The translations under genes were made by a program, and so were the position numbers. DNA of 64,000 nt from Verrucomicrobiaceae bacterium (lineage in GTDB: Bacteria > Verrucomicrobiota > Verrucomicrobiia > Verrucomicrobiales > Verrucomicrobiaceae): the NCBI GenBank assembly GCA_027487315.1, contig JAIYDW010000245.1, positions 62,001 to 126,000 on the forward strand, given 5' to 3'. Below, in pieces: positions 1 to 7,538 of the stretch. Numbering within the stretch: position 1 is the first letter of the stretch; each line of letters starts with the position of its first letter. Under the pieces are notes generated by a model. The model saw only the letters and a program-made list of their open reading frames with translations. It had not been told where the DNA came from and searched no databases.

Positions 1-182
1 GGTCGACGAAAGCGGAACAGTTCTGGCGTGTCCAGGATTGACCTCAAATGATGCTGGAAAGTTAAAGCAAACGCCGAAGCCAGTGGCTTCTCCGTGTCGT
101 CATTGTCAATGGCTGCATAGTAGCGGATGATCTCGCTAAACTCGTCCTGGGCCGTCGGATGGATGTCGTAAGGTGTCATCAT
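1..182 (-). CDS. RelE/ParE-like toxin, partial (runs off window)
   Basis: The reading frame opens with ATG at 182, overlaps the antitoxin stop codon by an ATGA junction and stays open for 60 codons to the window edge. The visible N-terminus contains a tyrosine-rich segment (DEFSEIIRYYA) at about residues 14-24. That is the first helix expected of ParE/RelE-family ribonucleases or gyrase poisons, followed by an LRSILDTPELF segment. The catalytic C-terminal half lies outside the window. Position directly behind an addiction-module antitoxin supports the toxin call. Whether it acts on mRNA (RelE) or gyrase (ParE) cannot be decided from this fragment. Confidence 0.6.
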   Translation of the reverse strand, partial: MMTPYDIHPTAQDEFSEIIRYYAAIDNDDTEKPLASAFALTFQHHLRSILDTPELFRFRR

Positions 183-457
183 GCCGGGCGCGGAATGCCA
201 AGTTCGGCAAAAAGCGCGTCGGTGTTTCGCTCGAATTCCTCACCGGAGATGAGATTCACTTTGCCCTCCTCAATTTCCTTGATTCGAACATCAATCTCAG
301 TGTCCCATGCGGCCTCGACCTCGGCATTCTCCTCGACGCTTTCCGACGGCACAAACTGGACTGCGAAACGGCGTTGCAGATCAAGAAGCAACTCGCGAGC
401 CTCATCCGGTGCGAGATTGTCGATCTGTTTGCAAATGTGCTCCACGGTCGCTGTCAT
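179..457 (-). CDS. Addiction-module antitoxin
   Basis: A 92-residue acidic protein with the layout of the short addiction-module component family: an N-terminal helix (CKQIDNLAPDEARELLLDL), an ExE..DxxIxxRIKEIEEGKV core and an ISGEEF tail. Such proteins neutralise a RelE/ParE-type toxin and usually repress their own promoter. The stop codon overlaps the start of the toxin gene, which indicates translational coupling. I chose the ATG at 457 because family members begin just before this helix. An in-frame ATG at 520 would add 21 residues of unrelated sequence. In this position the pair would stabilise the neighbouring replication/partition cassette. That role is inferred from gene order. Confidence 0.75.
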   Translation of the reverse strand: MTATVEHICKQIDNLAPDEARELLLDLQRRFAVQFVPSESVEENAEVEAAWDTEIDVRIKEIEEGKVNLISGEEFERNTDALFAELGIPRPA

Positions 458-522
458 GATTGGATTGTAGCAGAATGGGGAAATTTTGTCGAGAGTCGGT
501 AGATGGCTTTGTGCAGACATTG

Positions 523-1368
523 TCAGCGCAGCGAGTCATCTCCCCTCACCTGCTCGGCAAGTTGACGTAGCGCCTCCAACATGGATTCCATGGCACCGGG
601 TTCGCGCTTGCCCCGGAGCGTGGCTGTGCAGTTCCCTTCCCTATGACTAAGCTGGATCATGCTGCTGGTGCGGGATCTCTTTCTTGATTGGGAGCTGTCT
701 TGTCCGCTGCGAAAGTGCGCAATGCGGGCACGAATGCTGGGAGTGCCCTCCCCTGCCCTGGCGGCTGCGACCAACTCTTCTTGAAACTGGGTATCGTCCA
801 CCACGGCGATTCGTTGCGCCATATCATAACCAATGCCTGGGGTGTGACGCAATTCCTCCTGCAAACGGGCAGGAAGCTCCAGGATACGCAGCATGCCGCT
901 CATCCATTGCTCGCTCTTCCCTATTTGAGTGGCGAGTTCGCGCTGAGTGGAGGCAGCTCCCGAATCCAGAAGGCCACGGAGCGTCTCGGCCAATTCGACC
1001 GGGGCGATATTCTCGCGCTGAATATTGGAAATAAGACTTTTGAATCGGCGAGTGACTTGATCGTCCGGCTCGCGCACAAGGACTTCGAGTTCAGTGAGGC
1101 CTACAGCCTTGGCAGCACGATAACGGCGATGCCCGGTGAGAATACGGTAGTGGTCGCCATCGTGGGTGACAGTGATGGGTTCAATGATGCCGTGTCGACG
1201 CACGGACTCGATCATGTCGTCCATGTTATGGAAGATTTTGCGTTCGTTGTCAGGATCTTCTTGAAGACGGTCAATGCTGACAATGAATCGGCCGCGTTTC
1301 GGCAATCCGCCGGTGAGGCCGGACTTCACCAGATCGAGACGACTTTTGCCTTGGGGTAGTTTGGTCAT
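523..1368 (-). CDS. parB: ParB/Spo0J-type partition protein
   Basis: A 281-residue ParB-family DNA-binding protein. The N-terminal ParB/Srx-like domain is visible at about residues 30-110, with the motif GHRRYRAAKAVG near residue 80. The family form is GERRYRAA, the CTP-contacting loop, so the Glu is replaced by His here. A helix-turn-helix follows (TQRELATQIGKSEQWMSGM, about 140-160). The last 60 residues are basic and Ser/Arg-rich. ParB loads on parS sites and works with ParA to segregate DNA. The start overlaps the parA stop by ATGA, so the two are co-translated. The 18-bp palindromes at 2802 and 4205 are candidate binding sites. The divergent C-terminus suggests a plasmid-type rather than chromosomal ParB. 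Confidence 0.85.
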   Translation of the reverse strand: MTKLPQGKSRLDLVKSGLTGGLPKRGRFIVSIDRLQEDPDNERKIFHNMDDMIESVRRHGIIEPITVTHDGDHYRILTGHRRYRAAKAVGLTELEVLVREPDDQVTRRFKSLISNIQRENIAPVELAETLRGLLDSGAASTQRELATQIGKSEQWMSGMLRILELPARLQEELRHTPGIGYDMAQRIAVVDDTQFQEELVAAARAGEGTPSIRARIAHFRSGQDSSQSRKRSRTSSMIQLSHREGNCTATLRGKREPGAMESMLEALRQLAEQVRGDDSLR

Positions 1369-2207
1369 GCTGTTGGGACGGCGGCGGCATCTGCCTTTGA
1401 GGTAATTATTGGCAACTCGGGCGGTGCAGCCTCCGGTTGGGCCTGTGGCCCGTTAGTGAATAATTCTCGCACCTCTTCGACGAGGGCGGTGATGTCCTGT
1501 GATCCTTTAGAAAGCGGACGGTAGTGGAAGATGCTGCCTCCATTTTCATCCACCTGTGCCAGCCATCCGCAGGAGCGTATCTCGCTACGTGCGGATGGGA
1601 TGCTGTCATCCGCCAGCAAGGTGAGCACACGCTTCCTCAGGCCTGGCAGGCGGGTGAGATTGCTCAGCACATGCAGCATGTGGAAGTCGGCATTTGAGCG
1701 CAGCTTGACGAGCAGCTTGTAGATGCTGGCGTAACTCCTCACCGCCTTCGTGCTCTCGAACGGGACGATGAAGGCATCTGCTGGAAAGATGGCGTTTTCC
1801 ATGATCGGCGAGATTTGGTTCGGCGAATCGATGACGATGTAGTCAAAGCGATCCGCGAGGTGCTCCTCGGCGAGTAACTGCGTGAGCATGGACGGATAGC
1901 CCTCTGTTTGACTGATCTCGCGTCCGAGGTCTTCGAGGCCATCGGCGCTGGCGACAAAGGAGAGGCCCTCAAAGCCCGTGGGCTGGATGACCTCGCTGAG
2001 TGACTGCTGGCGCGTGAGCGCGGCCACGAGCGTGCCCTCCGACGTGAGGCCATCCCCTGCGGCGAGCCACTGCGTGACCTGTGCCTGTGGATCGAGATCC
2101 ATGAGCAAGGTGCGATGTCCGTGTCGTGCGAGACCGCTGGCGAGGTTCATGGCGATGGTGCTCTTGCCGCAACCTCCCTTTGCATTGATGACGGTGATGA
2201 TGTTCAT
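1365..2207 (-). CDS. parA: ParA-family partition ATPase
   Basis: A 280-residue P-loop ATPase with the deviant Walker A motif KGGCGKST at residues 10-17, the A' motif LLMDLDPQ at about 34-41 and a Walker B-like YIVIDSP near 123. ParA forms ATP-dependent dimers on the nucleoid that move ParB-parS complexes. The absence of an N-terminal DNA-binding extension makes it a small (type Ib or chromosomal-like) ParA. It therefore probably does not repress transcription directly. It overlaps both neighbours, rep upstream and parB downstream, through 4-base ATGA junctions. This is a tight co-translated unit. Confidence in the family is high. Whether it segregates an excised plasmid form is not visible. 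Confidence 0.93.
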   Translation of the reverse strand: MNIITVINAKGGCGKSTIAMNLASGLARHGHRTLLMDLDPQAQVTQWLAAGDGLTSEGTLVAALTRQQSLSEVIQPTGFEGLSFVASADGLEDLGREISQTEGYPSMLTQLLAEEHLADRFDYIVIDSPNQISPIMENAIFPADAFIVPFESTKAVRSYASIYKLLVKLRSNADFHMLHVLSNLTRLPGLRKRVLTLLADDSIPSARSEIRSCGWLAQVDENGGSIFHYRPLSKGSQDITALVEEVRELFTNGPQAQPEAAPPELPIITSKADAAAVPTA

Positions 2208-3934
2208 GGGGTTGGTTTGAATGATTGGCTGTTAATTTCGGCGTCCCACTGCCAGAAGTCCGGCAGGTGGAAGAACTCGCGGAAGGCGCTGAGACGGGCG
2301 CTTTCGGTATCAAAATGCTCCAGCACTCGGTGCGACCAGGGCTTCGGGTCGGCGGTCAACTCGGCGCGGTCGTTCTCCCGCTTGGCGATGAAGCCTGCGA
2401 AGTCATCCTGGCGTGTGACTCGCATGTCGGCCTCACGTTCCGCCAGCCAGCGAAGCCATGCGGAACGGTGCGTGTGCTCGTGCTGCTCACGCTGCTGAGT
2501 GATGCTGGCAAGCTGCCCGTGGAGCCGCTGCTTTTCCATCTGCACGAGGTAGGTATCGCCGAGTTGACGGATCGCGAGCGTGAGTGACGGAAACGGGTTT
2601 CGCTGATCGCGAGCCAAGTGCCCGAGTGTGCGGCCCCATTCACCGGGAGTGTCCTCCCCTGCGGTGGCTCTCACGAGCCTCTGCACGAAGGTCTCGGCGG
2701 CCAGTGCCTCGCGCGGCGACGGTTCATTTACCGGCTCGCCGCGATTTCCGCCGTAGGCTGCGTAGAAGCACCGGGCGAACTCCCAGCCTGCTGTTCCCGA
2801 AACTTCGGCTGACCGAAGTTTGATTGGCGCAGGCCACTTCTGCTCGATGGCACGCCGGAGCAAGCCTGCCGGACTCCGCGCCGGTGCCCGCTGCGGGAGC
2901 CAGGCGATCTGATCTTCGATGTCCTGTGTGCTGTGCTCACGAAGGAGTTTTTCGGCTGTCTTCTCGCTGAATCCAAACGCGAGAAGCTTTTGATAGAGTC
3001 CGGTGTCAGCCGCTTGTTGGCTGTTTCCAGTTTCATTTCCTGGTTTCGTTTTAATGTTGGTTCGATTTTCTGACTGATCGGCTGGTGCGAAAATCTGACT
3101 GATGCTGGTTTGAATTTCTGACCGTTCCGGTGCTGGTGCGTTTTTCTGACCGATGGGATTATCGAACCAGCGGAGAGCATACACAGCGCGGCGTCTCTCC
3201 GTGGCTTCGGGGCTGAATACCCCGCTCTCCAGACGCACGATGTAGTTTTTTTCCAAAGCGATGCGGATGGCCTTGGCGAGGTCGGAACGGCTGCCAAAAT
3301 GTGCGTAGTTTTCGATCTGTTGGTAGGAGAGTGCCACCTGCTGACGGCGGCGACCATGTTTGGCCTGAAACCCGATGCTGTGGCGGATGATTGAACCGAC
3401 CACTTTGACGACAGAGAGAGGCTCATTGGGGATGACCACATCAAAGAACTCGTTTGGAATGTCGGTTCGGTTGCCCTCGCCCTCAAAGAAGCCTTGGAAG
3501 GCATCAACGCGTGTCGTGTAGGGGACAGATGACCAGCAAAGCTGATAGCAGGCAGTCTGTCCCGCGTCTTGAGCATGCTTGGCTCTACCTGCCGTCACGC
3601 ATTCGAGGATGTGTCCCTCAAGAGCAGCATCCAAAGCCCCTCGAATCATGTCGCGACTCACTCCGGCTCTTCTTTCCAGCTCTGAGTAGGTGACCTCGAT
3701 CTGCTCTTCCTGCGGGTTCCCGTTTGCATCGCACCAACCAAGTGTCTTGCGTAGCAGGTAGCCAACGATCCTCACCACTCCCCGAGAGAAGTTTGGGATC
3801 ACCACATCGAAGAACTGATTCGGAGTGTAGGTGGTGTTGGAGGTTGGTGCCCTGAATCCTTGGAATGTTGAATTCACCGGCTCTTGAGTCTTCGATGGGA
3901 GAAACACAACCTTTCGATCCAGCGTATTCCGCAT
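2204..3934 (-). CDS. Replication-initiator-like protein with duplicated winged-helix domains
   Basis: A 576-residue protein. Two related segments begin with the shared phrase (I/T)PN(Q/E)FFDVVIPN at about residues 38 and 160. Each continues into VVKVVG/VVRIVG, a YSELERRAG or YQQIENYA recognition-helix region and a beta wing, i.e. two tandem winged-helix domains. That is how many plasmid initiators bind iterons. A helical segment near 320-360 (EKTAEKLLREH, then PAGLLRRAIEQKWPAP) resembles C-terminal regions of plasmid initiators and phage replication proteins. A long basic tail follows. The gene sits upstream of parA with an ATGA overlap, and its coding sequence contains the palindrome at 2800-2821. 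The initiator role is inferred from architecture and context. A DNA-binding regulator is the alternative. Confidence 0.6.
   Translation of the reverse strand: MRNTLDRKVVFLPSKTQEPVNSTFQGFRAPTSNTTYTPNQFFDVVIPNFSRGVVRIVGYLLRKTLGWCDANGNPQEEQIEVTYSELERRAGVSRDMIRGALDAALEGHILECVTAGRAKHAQDAGQTACYQLCWSSVPYTTRVDAFQGFFEGEGNRTDIPNEFFDVVIPNEPLSVVKVVGSIIRHSIGFQAKHGRRRQQVALSYQQIENYAHFGSRSDLAKAIRIALEKNYIVRLESGVFSPEATERRRAVYALRWFDNPIGQKNAPAPERSEIQTSISQIFAPADQSENRTNIKTKPGNETGNSQQAADTGLYQKLLAFGFSEKTAEKLLREHSTQDIEDQIAWLPQRAPARSPAGLLRRAIEQKWPAPIKLRSAEVSGTAGWEFARCFYAAYGGNRGEPVNEPSPREALAAETFVQRLVRATAGEDTPGEWGRTLGHLARDQRNPFPSLTLAIRQLGDTYLVQMEKQRLHGQLASITQQREQHEHTHRSAWLRWLAEREADMRVTRQDDFAGFIAKRENDRAELTADPKPWSHRVLEHFDTESARLSAFREFFHLPDFWQWDAEINSQSFKPTP
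2800..2821. repeat. Palindrome copy 1 (parS/iteron candidate)
   Basis: The 18-mer ACTTCGGCTGACCGAAGT occupies 2802-2819. It is a 7+7 inverted repeat around CTGA, extended to 9+9 by flanking AA/TT. It is the exact reverse complement of the copy at 4205-4222. One copy inside rep and one ahead of the cassette is the kind of spacing expected of sites bound by ParB, the RHH protein or the initiator. It is not a transcription terminator, since it lies within coding sequence. Confidence 0.6.
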
Positions 3935-3940
3935 GGCCTC

Positions 3941-4138
3941 CTACAGCCGGATAACTGGCTGATCATTTTCCGCTTCGACCTTTGATTGCTGCTCCACTAG
4001 CCATTTGGAATACCACCTCAGAATGGCATTGATGATAAAGCTGCGACTGCGCTGCTGTTCACGAGCCAACCCATCAATGAATTCCAACACATCACTTTCA
4101 AACTTCACTCCCGCTGATTTGCGCACGATTTTTTCCAT
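3941..4138 (-). CDS. Ribbon-helix-helix (CopG-like) regulator
   Basis: A 65-residue protein that fits a ribbon-helix-helix fold. The beta strand GVKFESDVLEFID begins near residue 10, and two helices are separated by a turn (AREQQRSRSFIINAILRWY, about 26-44). RHH proteins bind DNA as dimers and commonly control plasmid copy number or toxin-antitoxin operons. It is the first gene of the cassette, 6 bases ahead of rep. The palindrome at 4205-4222 lies about 65 bases upstream of its start, which makes it a plausible autoregulatory operator. The exact family (CopG, MetJ-like or ParG-like) cannot be settled by eye. Confidence 0.7.
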   Translation of the reverse strand: MEKIVRKSAGVKFESDVLEFIDGLAREQQRSRSFIINAILRWYSKWLVEQQSKVEAENDQPVIRL

Positions 4139-4204
4139 GCACTCATCATACCATGAAGGTGACCGGACGTGTCACATCGCCCTGTGGATAACGTAAAACC
4201 CGTG

Positions 4205-4222
4205 ACTTCGGTCAGCCGAAGT
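4205..4222. repeat. Palindrome copy 2 (parS/iteron/operator candidate)
   Basis: ACTTCGGTCAGCCGAAGT, a 7+7 inverted repeat identical to the reverse complement of copy 1. Identity continues for two more bases (TT). It lies about 65 bp upstream of the first gene of the maintenance cassette. A following T-run on the plus strand could also let it act as a plus-strand terminator, but no plus-strand gene precedes it. Confidence 0.6.
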
Positions 4223-4252
4223 TTTTTCCCGAATCCGTGCCCCCGCGTGGCC

Positions 4253-4478
4253 GGTGATGGAGACAGGGCAAGTCCTCGTGGAAAGGCGGGGAGGAACTGG
4301 CCCTGAATCCGGCATCGGTGACGCGGCCAAGGGAGGCCGGGGCAACGGCTGGTCTGACATTCGGACGATGCAGGAGGCGATGCCAGACGGGCCGTTGGCA
4401 GTGGGGGAGGTAGAACGTGCATGAGTGAGCGCTGCCGATGCGGTATTGAAGGCTGGGCCTGCGGTGGGCTGGCAGCGT
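4253..4478. repeat. About 220-bp intergenic repeat, copy A
   Basis: The core 4270-4356 aligns without gaps to 29860-29946, with 73 of 87 positions identical by hand count. Similarity continues with small gaps to about 4478 (matching GGCCTGCGG and GGCTGG blocks). Both copies have the same orientation and sit in gene-free stretches next to module ends. Open frames exist through the repeat, and one is proline-rich in both copies. Low coding likelihood and mismatches at all codon positions favour a non-coding repeat or structured RNA. It fills most of the 422-bp gap between 4138 and 4561. Confidence 0.65.
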
Positions 4479-4560
4479 TCAAGGGTGCGCGATTTAAACA
4501 ACAAACAATCGGGGTGCATGATTCTCGTCGTCAATCATCAATGTCACCGCAATTTTCCCG

Positions 4561-5043
4561 CTATTCAAGAGAAGCATGAAGGGGTGCGTTTAGCACCCTG
4601 AACTCCTTGGCATACGGGTTTGATGCGAAGCTGTAATCGATGAACAATTTGTTCTTCGTGACGCTGATAGAACGCGGATAGTACATTTCTAGTCCTACCC
4701 AAGTGCAAATGCCCAAAATGAAACCACCATAAATCGATTCCATGGATTGATAGTAAAAATGTGCGAAGCAAGGCATCAATGTCGGCAGGGCGAAAGCCAC
4801 CAGATCCCGTGCAATTTGCTGCACATAAAACGATAGCCAATATTGTCTCATAATGGGCATTCGCACTGGTCGACATCCGAAAAGGCAGAGCAATGGGTAG
4901 AGAAGGAGACCAAAGGTAGCAAATGTCGACGTTGGAATGAGGACGGCCACCGTGTCGGGGTTTTCGATCCCGCTGAAAACGCAACGCCTTGGGAAAACAG
5001 GCGTCACGCTTTTCGGCAGTTTGATTTCAGTGCTGAGAGGCAT
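4561..5043 (-). CDS. Small integral membrane protein, unknown
   Basis: A 160-residue protein with about three hydrophobic segments: residues 35-55 (ending PLLCLFGC), roughly 75-95 (around VAFALPTLMPCF) and about 103-120 (GGFILGICTWVG). A polar C-terminus follows, containing an ISVTKNKLFIDYSF stretch. I do not recognise the family. It lies at the left edge of the signalling island and is transcribed in the same direction. It is separated from the coiled-coil gene to its right by 54 bases and may be the last gene behind the promoter at 5901-5927. No catalytic motif is visible. Confidence 0.6.
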   Translation of the reverse strand: MPLSTEIKLPKSVTPVFPRRCVFSGIENPDTVAVLIPTSTFATFGLLLYPLLCLFGCRPVRMPIMRQYWLSFYVQQIARDLVAFALPTLMPCFAHFYYQSMESIYGGFILGICTWVGLEMYYPRSISVTKNKLFIDYSFASNPYAKEFRVLNAPLHASLE

Positions 5044-5097
5044 CTCGTTTCATGCTTGAAGAGAGCAATTTAGAGAAACTGAGTTTTGAACCTAGTG

Positions 5098-5829
5098 TCA
5101 GTCTAGGCTCCGTTTCTCCTGTGTAATTTGTGAGTTTAGCGTGGCCACGCGCTGCCCCATCCGGTCAATTCTATCCTTGTAGTCAGTCTGCATTGCAGAT
5201 GCTTTGGCCATCCGATCTGCTACTTCGATGACCTCCTCGTAGTTGGCCAGAGCCCAAAGGCCAGCGATAACAGCCGTTGCTCCACCAAGGCCTTTTGCGT
5301 CTTCGCTAAACTCATTGCTTCCGTCAAAAGCCACCCCGGCCCCAGCAACTCCTGCGGCTAATGCAGCAATGGCCATTTTGTGGTCCATCATGTAATCGTT
5401 GACGCGCGTCTGGTGATCTTCTTGTTGATTCTCTGTGGCGGTGATGTCACGTCTCAAGAGCGACAACTCGCTTTCAAGCCCTTCGATTCGCGCAAGAGTA
5501 GCGCGGCGCTTGGCTTCCTTTGCTTGTCGAATGGCCTCTTGTTCGGCTGCGACTCGTTGCTGCTCCAACATTTGAGCCTGGCGTTGCAGGTCTTGTGATG
5601 CGGCCAACCGCAGCTGCTCGACCGCTAAGCGCGATTCCTGTGAAGAGCCACTGGTACGAGCGGTTGCTATTGAAATAGGTGCCGAGGTATAGCGCGAACC
5701 GACCGCCCAAGCGGTAAGGCACACGGCCATGACTAGAAGTGTTCCAGTTGCGCCGACATAAAGCCAGGTCGTTGATGGTTGGCGGCGAGAGGGGGATACG
5801 GGCGATGTTGAGGATGCAGGGGTACTCAT
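5098..5829 (-). CDS. Single-pass membrane coiled-coil protein
   Basis: A 243-residue protein. A Ser/Pro-rich cytoplasmic N-terminus is followed by one membrane helix at about residues 23-45 (WLYVGATGTLLVMAVCLTA). A long heptad-rich Gln/Glu/Arg coiled coil covers about 65-135. A Gly/Ala-rich segment (about 145-180, with ALAAGVAGAGVAF) and a second short coiled coil complete it. I chose the ATG at 5829 over an upstream TTG. It carries its own copy of the CTGTCAG-N16-GCAG element, ending 72 bases upstream of this start, so it probably belongs to the island regulon. The coiled coil suggests a structural or scaffolding role in the envelope. No enzymatic motif is seen. Confidence 0.65.
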   Translation of the reverse strand: MSTPASSTSPVSPSRRQPSTTWLYVGATGTLLVMAVCLTAWAVGSRYTSAPISIATARTSGSSQESRLAVEQLRLAASQDLQRQAQMLEQQRVAAEQEAIRQAKEAKRRATLARIEGLESELSLLRRDITATENQQEDHQTRVNDYMMDHKMAIAALAAGVAGAGVAFDGSNEFSEDAKGLGGATAVIAGLWALANYEEVIEVADRMAKASAMQTDYKDRIDRMGQRVATLNSQITQEKRSLD

Positions 5830-5900
5830 GGGAGGTGCAGGTTGAATTTCTTGTTTGTTGTGGAAGAGCAGCAACGATCCCCGTTGCTCTCATACCCCCA

Positions 5901-5927
5901 CTGCGCACACCTGAGCACTGCTGACAG
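5901..5927 (-). promoter_or_regulatory. CTGTCAG-N16-GCAG element, copy 1
   Basis: On the minus strand CTGTCAG (5927-5921) and GCAG (5904-5901) are separated by exactly 16 bp, with AA preceding the first box. It sits upstream of the coiled-coil membrane gene. Spacing fits an ECF-type -35/-10 pair, and the same arrangement recurs four more times in this island. Confidence 0.6.
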
Positions 5928-6052
5928 TTAAGCACAAAAAACACGCTGAATCCGAGTCGTGGCATGCGCCCATCTGCATAGCGGCAAGGGATAGCAACCC
6001 CCAAGTGTCTCCCAAATCATGCAAACAGCACGACTAGCGCTGCTTACCTGCC

Positions 6053-6535
6053 TCAATCCTCTTGGATAGCGATCATGAAGGAACATCCACCAGCATGAAT
6101 GAAATCACCGTGGTGAAGAAGGCATGGTTGCTTGATCTTCTCGGGGTTCTCGTTAACTCGGGTGCCATTGGTGGAATCGAGGTCTGTAAGGACAACGTTC
6201 TTCCCTCTCAGAGTAATGCAGAAATGCCGAGCGCTGAGCTTTTGCTGGCCATCATCGACACGCCAGTCGGCGCTGCCGTTACGTCCTACGTTGAGGGCCA
6301 TCTTGATCGCCTTGAAACCCGGAGCACCCAATCCTCCCTCGTGGACCGAGGCAAGCCAGACAGATCCCTTCTTCTTGGGTAAAGCGGCCGTGATCTTCCT
6401 AACGACAAGCATCCGCTGAAGGAAGCCGCTGTCTTCCGTGGGGCGGCTAAACAATTTGGCGCTCGTCTTGGAAAGCATCGTTTCAATCTCTGCATCAGAT
6501 GGCGTTGCAGCCTTGGGGGGACGAGTGTTTTTCAT
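6053..6535 (-). CDS. FHA-domain protein
   Basis: A 160-residue soluble protein. Its C-terminal half (about residues 70-158) is a forkhead-associated domain. Visible hallmarks are NVGRNGSADWRV (the GR motif, normally followed by N or S contacts), LSARHFCI (SxxH) and DLDSTNGTRVNE (NG). FHA domains bind phosphothreonine peptides. The N-terminal 65 residues contain no recognised domain. It begins 27 bases after the sigma-factor stop codon and is probably co-transcribed with it. That would give a partner that links the sigma factor to the kinases of the island. All three signature motifs are intact, so phosphopeptide binding is likely. Confidence 0.85.
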   Translation of the reverse strand: MKNTRPPKAATPSDAEIETMLSKTSAKLFSRPTEDSGFLQRMLVVRKITAALPKKKGSVWLASVHEGGLGAPGFKAIKMALNVGRNGSADWRVDDGQQKLSARHFCITLRGKNVVLTDLDSTNGTRVNENPEKIKQPCLLHHGDFIHAGGCSFMIAIQED

Positions 6536-6562
6536 GGTTTTGACGGGGGAGAAAAAGGTGTT

Positions 6563-7402
6563 TTAGCTATTGCGCGGATCGCGACCGCTTCGCAGATCCA
6601 TGTAAATGGAGGCAAGTTTGGTTTTCACTGCTTTGACCTCCTGGTCGAGGTGATTGCTCAAGATATTGTAATGCTTCAAAATCTCAGCTTTAGTGATGAG
6701 GCCGCATGCACCACGAGGGAGGCCATTAAGCGCCTTTATCTCGGCCATATGAGGAGGCGGCAATGGCGGTGAAGTTGCTTCCAAGATAGTGACGAAGACC
6801 TTTGGCAGCTTTAGGGCTAGAAAGATGGCGATTTTTCGGGGATGAGCCTTCTTGGAGCATTCTGGGAGCAGGCGGATGGCCTGTTCGAAAAGTGCCATTG
6901 CATAGTCATCTTCCGACTTCTCCTCCAATGCATCATCAGGAGCCGCTCCATCGGATGCAAACTTCTCCATGAAGTCACGATCCTTGTCCCCATCGTGGCC
7001 TACCAAATCTGAGAAGAGCACTTCGCGTTTGAGCTTGGGATTGTAGCAGTGCTTCCATATCGCGCGCTTGATCACCGTGAACAACCACTGTCTAAAGCCG
7101 CCACGGGCCTTCGAAAGCTCAGTTCCAGCCTCTGAGCCATTAGCGATGAAGACGCCGTTCTCACGGTCGTAGCTGAACGATTTTGAGACACGATCAACGG
7201 CAAGCATGACTTCCTGGAGAACATCCCATGACGTTGCCTCACTTAGGCCCCATTTGCGAGCCATGCTAAGAATGACACCTCGATACATCTCGTAGAATCG
7301 AAGCCAGGCATCATTGTCTGATTCAGAGCCGAGTCGGCCAAGCAAGGTGGCACGAGTGCGAAGATCATCATCCAATGGAGTTTTCTTTTGGGAGCTGTGC
7401 AT
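6563..7402 (-). CDS. ECF-like RNA polymerase sigma factor
   Basis: A 279-residue protein. Residues 20-130 look like sigma-70 region 2: WLRFYEMYRGVILSMARKWG, then a DVLQEVMLAV segment, then FRQWLFTVIKRAIWKH as the region 2.4-like helix. An insertion at about 75-95 separates the last two. The C-terminal half is longer than usual and has a weak region 4 (ITKAEILKHYNILSNHLDQEVKAVKTKL) rather than a standard helix-turn-helix. It resembles the large ECF sigma factors found beside Ser/Thr kinases in Planctomycetes and Verrucomicrobia. It is the only sigma gene in the window and is the natural candidate to read the five CTGTCAG-N16-GCAG elements. No such element precedes its own start, so autoregulation is not evident. 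Confidence 0.78.
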   Translation of the reverse strand: MHSSQKKTPLDDDLRTRATLLGRLGSESDNDAWLRFYEMYRGVILSMARKWGLSEATSWDVLQEVMLAVDRVSKSFSYDRENGVFIANGSEAGTELSKARGGFRQWLFTVIKRAIWKHCYNPKLKREVLFSDLVGHDGDKDRDFMEKFASDGAAPDDALEEKSEDDYAMALFEQAIRLLPECSKKAHPRKIAIFLALKLPKVFVTILEATSPPLPPPHMAEIKALNGLPRGACGLITKAEILKHYNILSNHLDQEVKAVKTKLASIYMDLRSGRDPRNS

Positions 7403-7482
7403 ACACGGGATTATAGATTAGTGCCTCGATTTACTTTTCATGCAAGCTTTGACGGCGACGCTTCTAATTGGTAAGCCACCCT

Positions 7483-7515
7483 GCTCCGTCCACGCTACTA
7501 GATTGTGGACGGAGC
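7483..7515. terminator. Hairpin between sigma gene and Ppx-like gene
   Basis: An 11-bp perfect stem (GCTCCGTCCAC paired with GTGGACGGAGC) around an 11-base loop, 24 bases past the stop of the gene ending at 7539. No T-run follows on the minus strand, so intrinsic termination is only possible. It may be an mRNA-stabilising hairpin. It separates two transcription units. Confidence 0.5.
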
Positions 7516-7538
7516 GTTTGCCATTGAACACGTTGCGG

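Noticed and set aside
4172..4534. Minus-strand open frame of 120 codons across repeat A
   Set aside because: Proline-rich with no domain. The matching frame in repeat B is interrupted and base changes do not favour third codon positions. Treated as repeat sequence.
7410..7415. TATAAT hexamer ahead of the sigma gene as -10 box
   Set aside because: It lies only 8 bases from the start codon and has no suitable -35 at 16-18 bp. Not enough to call a promoter.
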